From Ottelia alismoides (lineage: Eukaryota > Streptophyta > Magnoliopsida > Alismatales > Hydrocharitaceae): a DNA stretch of 64,000 nucleotides. This document shows positions 48,066 through 58,425 of this stretch, in pieces; the stretch's first letter is position 1, and every line of letters starts with the position of its first letter. The notes beneath the pieces were generated by a model. The model did no database searches, had not been told where the DNA came from, and saw only the letters and a program-made list of their open reading frames with translations. Made by a program: the position numbers and the translations under genes. Location of the stretch: positions 249,704-313,703 of the forward strand of contig JAZKJV010000147.1 of NCBI GenBank assembly GCA_037367405.1, given 5' to 3'.

Positions 48066-48534
48066 CTCGTCAGCAAGAATCTTCGAGCAGTTGAAGCAGA
48101 CACACCGCATGATTGCCAGGACCGTCTTCATGAACCCGATGTGGAACATTGGCTTTGCCAGCTCAAGGTGCCCAAAGTGACCAGGGCACTCTGCCATGTT
48201 CGCCATGCACGTATCGCACTTCATTTTCCTGTCGATGGTCCCGAGCCGTGTGTCACTCAGCCCGCCTATCTTCGGCTTGCCGCGCTCGGTGGTCTCCCCG
48301 TGCTCGATCTGAACAACTGACATTTGCCGCTGCAAACGCATACATTAAAGGAAGAAGACCACATCAATTACAGTCGAATCAACGAACAACCGGCGAAAAC
48401 CGAAACCGTGCTGCGAATTGCGGGTGACGGGAGAGATCTGGGGTGCTTACGATTTCGTCGGGGCTCAGTATTCCGAATTGAACCATGCGGACCTTGGCGA
48501 TCTCTGCCGGAGAGAAGGGGAATCGAGTCTCCAT
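48066..48534 (-). CDS. NRPB1: NRPB1 duplicated exons 1 and 2 (distal 5' end)
   Basis: Exon 1 copy 48534-48451 (28 codons, same protein as the proximal one) and exon 2 copy 48329-48066 (88 codons), with intact GT-AG sites and open frames. They encode the N-terminal clamp, including the CxxC...CxxH zinc site. Against the proximal exon 2 I see three base differences, giving ERGKPKI here and ERDKPKV at 30.1 kb, plus one silent change. Gly at the first position is the usual residue in homologues, so the proximal Asp looks derived. Exon 2 ends in phase 0, so its donor could join exon 3 at 20268 through a 27.8-kb intron. No exons 3-14 are duplicated. It may be a second functional start, an unused relic, or the only one used. 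Confidence 0.9.
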
Positions 48535-48758
48535 CGCGGCGGAGCCCTAGAGGATCGGGATTAGGGTTTTGGGGATGAGGCGATGGGGACTGCGAGAGAG
48601 GTGATGGTGTTCAGTTGGCGGGTTCTTTTGATTTGAGTGTAAAGATGAGAGAGGGAAAGGTGGGGAGCTATCTCGACGAGGGGAGTGCCGCCGCCCCGTG
48701 AGGGAGAGAAGGGGGGTTCTCTTGGGAGAAAGGGGGGAAGTGGGGTGGGGTGCCGGTC

Positions 48759-48766
48759 TATTTATA
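48759..48766 (-). promoter_or_regulatory. NRPB1 distal TATA box
   Basis: TATAAATA, 225 bp before the duplicated ATG at 48534, inside a block nearly identical to the proximal promoter. Confidence 0.65.
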
Positions 48767-48794
48767 GACGAATAGGCGAGGCAAGGTAGTAGGT

Positions 48795-48800
48795 CACGTG
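48795..48800. promoter_or_regulatory. G-box CACGTG in distal NRPB1 promoter
   Basis: Same position relative to the TATA box as in the proximal promoter. Upstream of about 48840 the two promoters diverge more strongly, and the distal one lacks the two MITEs. Confidence 0.5.
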
Positions 48801-48884
48801 ATCGCGCGTGAGGATTTGAGGTTTGAAAGAGTAAAATGGGATGAAAAGGATTCTTATCCCTTGCGCACTTCCGAGATATTCCAA

Positions 48885-49536
48885 TGTCAATTATGCCTCA
48901 TTTTTTTAGAAATATCAGTTGTGTCTTTGACTTCTTGTCATTCTATTACTTGTGACCTATACATTAGTTAATGTTCATCTCCAATGTAAATGGACATTAA
49001 TTTAGAAGACACAATGGAAATTAAATTAAAAAGATTTAAAATAATTATCACTTTATTCGAAAAATGTAACATATATGTGCGTGTGAATATATAGCTTTCG
49101 ATGTTTAAAATATGGATATTAATAATATTATGTATTTTTTTGGATATGTATAGTGATATCTAATATATTGAATTTATGTGTGTTTGATGTATATAAGTAT
49201 ATTATTGTGTGCATAAAACATATACTTGAATATATTACATATTGATGCATAATATTGAGAAATAATATACATATTTGATTTGTGATTATCAATATCCATA
49301 TTAGTATCTCAAAAATGAAAAAGATACACATATCCGCATCTTTGTCAAAAAAATAAGATCGAACTTCTTATTCGTATTTATAGTTGTTATATATATATAT
49401 ATATATACGCTCTTAAAATGGATATGATAAAAGATAAATATGGATTATCTAGTTGCATTCGTTATGGTAGTAGCCAACACACATAAATGAACATATATCT
49501 ACTACTTTGACCCATATCTGTATCCCAAAAATTAAA
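48885..49536. other. Distal promoter flank with empty MITE sites
   Basis: Single TCAATTAT followed by GCCTCATTTTTTTAG marks the unoccupied site of the two unit 1 MITEs. It then continues as the counterpart of 31437-32400, minus about 365 bp. A (TA)n run lies at about 49389-49406. Confidence 0.6.
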
Positions 49537-49990
49537 ATGATACTCCCCCTCTGCCCATCTCCTCCACCGCGTTCCTCCTTCTCTATGTCATGCTCCTCCC
49601 CCTCTGGCCAGCTCCTTTCCCTCCTCCACTGCTCCATCCCTTTCGCCCAGCTCCCCCCTCCCACATTCCCTCCGCTCCGCTCCTCCCCTCTGCCCAACTC
49701 CTCTCCCTCTGTCATGCTCCTCCCCCTCCGCTCAGTTCCTCCCCCCTCTACCACTGCTCCTTCCCCCTCTGCCCAACTCCCCCGCCCTGCCCCCCCCCCC
49801 CTCTACCATGCTCATCTCCCTCCGCCTAGCTCTTCCCCCTCTGCCCAGCTCCACCCCTTCGCCCCCGCTCCTCTCCCTCCGGCATGATCCTCCCCATTCG
49901 CCCAGCTCCTCCCACTTCGCCACTGCTCCTTCCCCTTTGCCCTGCTCATTTGCATTGCTCCTCCGTCTCCACCCCCAACTCCTTCCTCTG
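49537..49990. repeat. C/T-rich low-complexity tract, unit 2
   Basis: Counterpart of 32408-32890, including a run of 13 C around 49789-49801. Reading frames here are compositional artefacts. Confidence 0.8.
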
Positions 49991-50676
49991 ATCATGATCC
50001 CGAGATCAAGCATCGGCTGGAAAAGGTGCATCGAAACCTACCATGTGATTCAGCATCAACGTGAAGATGTTGCCGTCGCCCACACCGCCTACCATCCGAA
50101 GACTGATCCGAGGAGGAAGATGATGTTTTCTAGTTTTACACCTATTAACCAAACCATGATTTTGAAAAAATCATGGTTAAGTTCAAGTTATTGACCGCTA
50201 AATTAACGAAAGGGTACAAGTGATAAAACAACAAGAAGTCAGGGACACAACCGATATTCCCAAAAAAGAAAATATAAGATGCAAATGTTAACTTATGAGC
50301 ACAAGCTTAATTGTATAGAAAATGAAGAATACATGTTAAATTTCTCTCTTCTTTCTTATATCCTTCTTCTTTCACACCCAATAAGGTTAGAAAGACAAAA
50401 CATCAATTAAATTTCAATATTCAAGGACGGCATTGAGACAGATTTAATAATTAAATACAACATTGTTACTTTTCAAAGTTAAAGTTAATGTACGACATTA
50501 GAATTTTTTAATTTACTTTGAAGAATAATTAAAATGGGAACGGAACTAAAAGTGAATTGCGGGTCAGATTTTCATATTCTTCTTCTCAAGGATCTAAAGG
50601 TATGGCGATCTATATGTATATTCACTAACTCACACAAGTTCCATTTTTGAGGACTAAGCAAGAGAAAAATCTTTTA

Positions 50677-51017
50677 GGGCTTATTTGGTAGGTGAATAGG
50701 ATCAGAATAAGTGTTTATTCCCTTCTTCCTTATTCCTCCTTACTCACTCCCTTATTCTACTCCTTTATTCTCCTCTTCACTTATTCCTCCTTATCCACTT
50801 TCTTATTTCCCTTCCCATCTTCCCATATTCATACTTACCTACTATCTTATAATATTTATTCTTTATCCTTTATATGCCAACCGAACGGAGAATAGTACAT
50901 ACTCACCCTTATAACTTCTTATTTCCTTATTCTTATCCATCCAGTCGAACAAGAATGTTGCTTATTCCAGCTTATTCTCCACCCCTTACTCATGTTTATT
51001 CCCAACCGAATGCCTCC
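50677..51017. mobile_element. Tourist-like MITE, unit 2 copy
   Basis: Counterpart of 33568-33909, with TTA flanks retained. Confidence 0.7.
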
Positions 51018-51205
51018 TTAGATTTTAGAGAAAGATTCAATTACCCATGTAACTCTAATATATTGGTCTCATGGAAGCCTGCTATGGATCTTGATATTTT
51101 TAAGAGTTATGGATGGCAATATTGTAAGTGGCAATTTAATGATAGTTGGTACATGCTTGTATCATATACAGTCTAACTAGGTCGGCGATGTTTTTAGTTC
51201 TACAG

Positions 51206-51396
51206 AGATACCGACTCCAATGATTTGGTGGTAATGTTGTGTTTCTACCATTCAAAGACCATAGTTCAAATCCCTCCTTGTGGGTGTTGCGTTAGGTAGC
51301 CGATAACCAACGTAAAAAATAGTCGTATGTTTCAATATGGATTTGAGCAAAAATCCATATAACCGACCCTATTTAAAAATGGGAGAATAGTTCACC
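51206..51396 (+). mobile_element. SINE-2 family copy, diverged, unit 2
   Basis: Counterpart of 34105-34290. Confidence 0.7.
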
Positions 51397-52002
51397 ATTT
51401 TATTAGTCCCACTACTATATGTGACACGTGGGGGAGGATACACAATTTATTTTTAGAATATAATTCGTTGCAAAAGTATCTTTGATTTTAAAAAGTTTCA
51501 ACAAATGTCATGTCGTTGGTGATGGTTCATTTAATAATGGTTATCCTTTGATCTTTTTTGCCAATATGATATATGGTCATTGCTAATTTAGAAAAGGATA
51601 AAATTTTTAATAGTCAATGGATGGCTATCGTTAACAATACAACAACAAACACTACATTTGTGACCAATTTCAATAATGATCAAAAGTAATTTCTCAGTGA
51701 GTAGTATTCATTTGTATATATTTAACATTGGAATATATGTCGATTAATACAATAAAATTGAGCTATGATAACTGATAATTTGATAATCCATCGTCATATC
51801 TTCTGATGTTAAATATATTTTAATAAATATTATCCGTTGCAAGATTCGCTTTTGTTCTTGTATTTAGCAGCGCATGTCAAATTGATTGCTAAAATGTTCG
51901 TATAACAATAATTTATCCATTAACTTATCTATTAAAGCGTTGCAGCTAAAGTTAACAACAATCAGAAGAAAAAAATCAAAGGATTATAACCATTCATATT
52001 TG

Positions 52003-52143
52003 CCAAGATGGTGCGTTTATGTTCTTATAAAAAAAAGGCTAGCGTTGCAGCTTGTTGCCCGCTTGCCTTCTGTTTCGATGTAAACCTTTCCTATTTATAT
52101 TTCCGATTTAGTTGATGCAATATCAGACCTTGGAAACTTTTTT
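52003..52143. mobile_element. 141-bp retroposon-like insertion, unit 2 only
   Basis: Bounded by the 10-bp repeat ttcatatttg (51993-52002 region and 52143-52152). Unit 1 has a single copy of that repeat and no insert near 34890. It begins CCAAGATGGTGCG and ends in a T-run, with no inverted ends. This suggests a short retroposon of unknown family. Confidence 0.65.
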
Positions 52144-52170
52144 TCATATTTGATTCCTTGCTAGGAATAT

Positions 52171-52370
52171 AACAACAAGAAGTAATCCTCGTAAGTTTAA
52201 GAATAAAGTAACAAATATTAATCATTATTATATATAACAACAAAGAAGTAATCCTTATAAGTTTAAGAATAAAGTAACAAATATTAATCATTATTATATA
52301 TAACAACAAAGAAGTAATCCTTATAAGTTTAAGAATAAAGTAACAAATATTAATCATTATTATATATTTT
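52171..52370. repeat. 66-bp minisatellite, 3 units (unit 2)
   Basis: Three tandem copies, the last two nearly identical. The ORF-like Met-Ile-Asn-Ile-Cys-Tyr repeat on the minus strand is a by-product. Confidence 0.85.
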
Positions 52371-53722
52371 ACTGTGATGATATTATAACAAATGTTAAAT
52401 TATTCATTTTTGTTGTAATGAATGAATCCTCAAATTACTTTTTTCTGTAGCTCCATTTTTTTTGTTAAATACAAATATCTTATCTATCTATGTGAAATTC
52501 AAACATCCACACATAAGAGTATTGGAGAATGTTAAGATCTTAATTATCTTTAATACAAATGGACATATATAGAAAGGAAAGCAGTAATAGATAATAGAAA
52601 TTTCACTTAACACGAAAGGAAAAAACACAACGAAATTGTTTTATCATTGCAAATGCATCTTTTAAAAAAATAACATGTTTTTTTAAAAAATGGCAGAACA
52701 TTATTACAAAGGAATACACGAGCATGTGTAACTTAATCACTAGTTTCTGTTGGGAAAATATATTTTAAATCACCGTAAAAAAATACACATAACATACAAT
52801 TTGATACATGAAAAACATCACATAAAATTAACATCACACAATGCTTCACTAATTTCTTCCGAAGCAACCTGCCTCATTGGTGTCTCCATTCGAGCTCACG
52901 ACGATCATCTTGTGAAGTCCCACGACATACTCTAGCACCACATCCATAGGCGGTGTGATCGCCCTCACCTCCTCAACCCCTTCGAAGTCACGTATCCACG
53001 ATGTGAACCTAGGGAAGGCATCCTTGTCGACAATCTTCAGGTTGAGGATCGTCTCGAACATGGAGAGCTAGTACTAGCCGGCCTCGAGGACTATGTCGGG
53101 GACGCCGATGCGATCTCCCCGAAGAATCTTCTCCCTTCAAGAGCTGCCTCTTTCCTATGCCCAACCGATTGGAACACCATGCCTATAGTTGGCCCTAGCT
53201 AAATGTATGCATCCATAATTATTCACAATCACATGTCTAACAAAAAAATAGTTTTTTTTCACATTTGTACACTCCAAAATTCTGCAATTACAATTTGTGT
53301 CCCTACATTTTTTTTCTCAACAGCACTTGTGCTCTTGTTTTTTATAAAAGTTTTGTTACCGTGCATTTTGTAGGAATACATGGGCACAAGTGTTATTGCA
53401 AAAAAGATGGTGGTGTATTTAAATACCCTAACCCTATATTTTTTCGCAATAACACTTATGTCCCTGTATTTTTTTAAAGGCAATATTTTTGTAAGAATAC
53501 ATGGACATAAGTATTATCACAAAAAAGTAGAAGCGTAACTGTAATCACGGAATTTCGGAGGGGTTATAGTATAAAAAACCAAAAAAACTTGCACTTATAC
53601 TATACCAAAATATAAGACCATCCTTCTCAACTGAGATCAAAATTAAATAAATGATTATTACATGAGTGCTTCAGCAAATATTTTTATTATCACACAAGCA
53701 TACTTCTATTATTTCTAAGGAT

Positions 53723-54073
53723 AAAATGGGATTGCTCTCTTAGAGGGAGCTAACTTAGCTCATCCGTCTTATTTTTCTCATATTTTTATTTTTACTTTCA
53801 TGAATTTTTATAATTATATCTCTATAATATGTCATACAAGTTTTGTGCGAAACAAAGACTCCTATAGCCTTCAATCAGACGGGGTTGATTTTAACAATTC
53901 TGCAACTGTTAAAATGATTATTTGAATGGAGGTCATAGGAGTCTCTGTTTCACACGAAACTTGAATGACATAATATAAAATGTAATGATGAAAATACATG
54001 ATTTCATTTTTAAAAAAAATGAGGAAATATGACGGAGGAGTCAAGATAGCTCCCTTAGGGGCAGCCTCATTTT
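53723..54073. mobile_element. Mutator-like MITE, full length, unit 2
   Basis: Inverted ends AAAATGGGATTGCTC.. / AAAATGAGGCTGCCC.. with shared AGGGAGCTA and CTCnTCCGTC blocks. It has a central hairpin pair AGACTCCTATAG/CTATGACCTC-like. It sits in the GST pseudogene intron; unit 1 keeps only its right half. The target duplication is not clear. Confidence 0.7.
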
Positions 54074-54861
54074 ATCATAGTTCTAATTATAAACATATAC
54101 TATTATATATATATATATATATATATATCTTTTTTATTTGATATCAATATTCAAGACATATATGAGCTAATATCGACGCCTTTAGTGTTATTGCTAATCT
54201 TTATGTACAAGCAAATTATAATATGAAAACGCGGGTATAACCGATCGAATCTTAAAAATGTTGTTAGTGCAAAAAAATCGTGATTTTTTTCATCATATAT
54301 GCATGAGTCATTAGCTATGCGAATTATACAAACAAAAATAATGCTTTTTTTTGTCAAAAATAACAAATTTCTTAATATTGCAAATTTCAAGGACATTTGC
54401 ATAAAAATATAAATTTGCCAGGATATATGTGTAAATATGAATGAGACATGGACATCGATGTAATATCAAATATTTATGAGACATATATGTAAAAAAAACC
54501 CTAGTAAACAATTGATATCTTTAAGAAAAGCAAAGTATTTGTTGAACTTGAAAAGAAAGCTCACGTGCTCAACAACCAGACCATTTTGATGAACGTTTGA
54601 TCGCTTTCGGTCGACGGCTTTCCATTTCGTCGGAAAAATTACACCAGAAGCGGACGACCACCCTCTGGAAAGGATCCGGTGGCATGATCCGATTGACGTC
54701 CGGCCACACTTTATCGATGTACCGGAGAATGACGACCCATTCGGCGATCACCCGGCCATTGTGGACCTGCACGGACCTTCTTGTATGGAGGATAGAGTTG
54801 CTCTTAGCATGGAGCTCCTCCTCGGTGAACTTGAACGGGAGTCCTTCGAGCTTGAGAGCTA

Positions 54862-55169
54862 CACTACAAGAAAAATGAGTCGTGGTCACGGAATGCGGCT
54901 ACGAAAATTTGTGGCCGCAATAATTTCGTGGCCGCTAGTTTCTCGTAACTACGATTCCGTGGCCAAAATCTTCAACAAGAGTTGTGATCACGATAAGTTC
55001 TGTGGTCACTTGTAGTGACCACGGCATATTCGTCGTTAGAGAACTCCCACGACGAGACTTGTAGGTACGGTTACTGACCACGATGTGTTGTAGCCAGAGC
55101 CCAATTCTGTACCACAAACCACACATCCGTGGGCATAGTTCTTAAGCCACAACTTGTTTTCCTGTAGTG
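54862..55169. mobile_element. CACTA-type MITE in GST exon, unit 2
   Basis: Counterpart of 37778-38085, same CTA duplication. Confidence 0.92.
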
Positions 55170-55569
55170 CTAGCTTGATCCTGTGAGTGAACTGACACGC
55201 CCACGTACAACGCAGCTTCAGGTGGAGCCCGACGCTTGTCGCGGCCGTGTCCGTGGAGGAGTCCCATGCAGTGGAGATGGCGGCGGTAGAGCTAGGCTCC
55301 ATGTCGGAGGGATTTCATGCATGTAAGAGAAAGATTGGGATTGCCTGCTTCTTTTAACTATTTGGAGCAAGGTTTGCACAACTTGTTGTCCTCAATAAGA
55401 AACCCTCCTACAAATATCGGTCATTATCTAAGGATATATTATTTAATACCCTTATCGCCTATGAATACACGTTTCTCATCTGCCGTGCATTCCGGATGCA
55501 TCGGATGTGGGATGGACAACCCGGATGAGAGAATCAGGGTCTCTCATTCCGGTTGTCCAAGGGAAAATC

Positions 55570-57868
55570 CACTACAAACTGTTGGATCTTTCGGGACGAT
55601 AAATGGGGACGGTTAAAGCACAACCGTCCCCTCTGTGATCGAAGGGGACGGTTGCACCACAAACGTTCCGTATGAAAAGTATAGGGGACGTTCTAAATTG
55701 ACCGTCCCTTCTGAACGCATATTTAGGGACGGTTGTTAAACCGTCCCTTCCATTTATAACTTCTGGTTGAAATTTTTCTGCACACGGACCTTTGGGGACG
55801 GTTATAACCGTCCCATCTGATTTACTGTTGGCGTCGCAAAATGTAACTCAGAGGGAGGATGGTTTTAATCGTCCCTTATATAAACGTAGAAGGGACGGTC
55901 GTGTTGACCGTCCCTTGTTTAAACTAGGAGAGACCAAAGGGGAGGTCATTAAAACCGTCCCCCTTGTTTATATGTTTTTGTGAATGAAAGCTCATATAGG
56001 GGACGGTTTTGACCGTCCCCTCTATCCCATACCAAAGGGGACGATAATTAAAACTGTCCCCTTTGCCCTAATTACTCACTGTATGCATTTGTGGGTGAAA
56101 GCACCAATAGGGGACGATGTTGACCGTCCCCTCTATGCTTCTGGCATCGTCCCATTACCCCAGCATCGAGGATAACCAAAGGAGACGGTAATTATGACCG
56201 TCCCTTTTGGTAGCATCATGACCGTCCCCTCTCTATTGGAGAAGATATTTTGACATAATAGACACCATCAAGGATGGTCAAAACGACCATCCCCGATGGT
56301 GTCTTCGAGAAAACTGGTTCCAACCGATCATTTTCCCTAGTTTGCTCCATTCTTCATTCTCCTCCTCTCCTCCTCTCCTCTCTATCGTCAATATGGGTGG
56401 TGCATCACTGATGAGATGTCGTGGTGCTCCTTCGTCGTGGTGCTCATGTCTCGCTCCTTGTTTCCTCATCGCTATCGTGGTTCTTTCTTCGCTATCGTGG
56501 TACCCTTCTCCACCGTGTTTCCTACCCCGCCTTCGATTGTGCTTGTCATCTCGTTCGACCCGGTTTGGTATGTTTTTATATTATTGATGTAAAATACAAA
56601 TATTGTAGTATAATATCACCAATATGCACGGTTTACATGATGATTTTTAATCATTGTTGTCACTAACTGTTTAACCTATCCTTGTTTGAAGACATCCATG
56701 ATCTTCACTAGAGGAGATGTGCATATGACAAGAGGTGATTTTGGCCATGTATAGAGAAGAAGAGCGATATCATTGACCATGGAAAGCGTTGTATGTTTAC
56801 AATAAACATAGATATGCATTGTCTAGAAATTGATATCTATGCCTATTTTTCTCATGCAGCTATGAATATTTGTTATAGGTACCTCTACTAAGAAGGTACA
56901 TTCCTTGTTTCGTTGGATTTTCTTTTTATTAAAGTTTATATAAATTCGTATGCACTTGTCATGTTTTACAATAGTTTCAAAACACAAGAAATGCAAAGGA
57001 AGCACCATTATTGATGGAAGCAATTGAGAGGATATAAGGAGACTACAATGTGGATATTATAGGATGATAAAAAAGTAATTAAGCCTATTTTGAATTATAT
57101 AAATTTACTTCATTTTTTTTGAAGAATGGATGTAGTTTATTGATCACACTTTTTTACAATGTAGGATCATCTTATGATTGCAAGGAATGTGAGTGGATAA
57201 CACTTGGTAATTCGCATATTTTTGTATAGGTCTTTATATGTGTCTTAAGTGCTATATTGTCAACTCTTGGAAGCGGCTCATGAAAAATCCAAAAAAAGAG
57301 TTATTTATACGTATGTGTCTGGGTATTGGTCGGAAATGAGTTTTAATTATTTGTCGGATTTATTTAGGTCTTAGAGAAGGATAAAAATCGAACATCATGA
57401 CTTATGTTAACAAAGAGATATAGTGTTGGTAGAACACAATATTTAGTGTGGGTTGACCATATGTCCTAGATATTAATTTTATGATCAATCTAATGCTTGT
57501 AGCTCATTTATCTTAAAAGGTATAACATGATATTCCTAGTAGTAGCTCCATATTTTTTTGTAAAAATGACATCAAAGGGGACGGTACGGTTGTGACCGTC
57601 CCCTTTGATTTGAACAAAGGGGACGATCGCAATCGTCCCCTCTAATGGTCACCAAAGGTGACGCCCATGACCGTCCCCTTAGACATGAACAAATGGGACG
57701 GTCTTGACTGTCCCCTTTGGTTGAAAATAGGGGACACAGAAACCGTCCCCTCTGATCAAATGGGACGCCACCAAAGGGAACGGACTGACAACAGTCTCCT
57801 TTGATCACAGGGATCTACTCAGAGGGTACGGTCTACGACCGTCGCCTGTTCTGCTCCTTCTTGTAGTG
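55570..57868. mobile_element. Non-autonomous CACTA element, unit 2
   Basis: Counterpart of 38486-40779 with ATC flanks, 2.30 kb, with only small indels in the subterminal arrays (for example an extra ACGGT near 57582). Confidence 0.92.
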
Positions 57869-58425
57869 ATCAATATCTACTTCTCTTATGAGTTCTTTTT
57901 TAAAATCATATATATTAATTGATTAAATCTTTTCCGATTTTTAGGATCAAACATATCCAAAGAAGAAATACTTTAATGTTTGTCAATGTCAATTTTTCAT
58001 TGTTAGACACATCTTGGACATTGCCTCGTTGGCATTACTTATTTCATCTTTTTAATGGACACAATTATGCAAGTTTTCATTTTTAATCACACCTTAATCT
58101 AAATTTTTATTTTTATTCGTTTAGATATTATCGTGCAAATTTTCATTAGCATTCAAATTTTCACTAGAGTTCCTTGTTCTAAAAATAAATTTATCAAGAG
58201 CACTTTGTCATGATTTTTTTAACTCTTCATCATGTTTTTTCTTTTTCGCTTTTTCACATGTAGATAAATACTTTTTGCGGCTCCCGTCTCGTCTAGCCCC
58301 TCTCCCGGCATTCACGCATGTCATCGTTCAGTTTCTGTCTGACATGATTTAGGGGCGAGTTGTTTTTTCCCTATCTTATTTTTAATACAGCAGGTCTGAT
58401 TTCCTCTGACACCATATCACAATCA
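57869..58425. other. Copia 5' flank, unit 2
   Basis: Counterpart of 40780-41319 with a short extra piece near 58142-58162 (a local duplication of an AAATTTTCA.TAG word). No LTR recognised. Confidence 0.4.

Larger units (their letters stand above)
52855..55302 (-). pseudogene. Tau-class GST pseudogene, unit 2
   Basis: Duplicate of 36054-38218 and more damaged. In exon 2 (about 53190-52855) the SSYWLS stretch now reads with two TAG stops (around 53067-53075), and a base is lost near 53120. DAFPRFTSWIRDFE is still readable at 52849-53061. Exon 1 (55302 to about 54620) carries the same CACTA MITE and the same WACQF and shortened-loop changes as unit 1. The MITE and those changes therefore predate the duplication, while the stops came later. 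Confidence 0.85.

Noticed and set aside
44172..48534. A second complete NRPB1 gene
   Set aside because: Only exons 1 and 2 are duplicated; exons 3-14 occur once (13120-20268).
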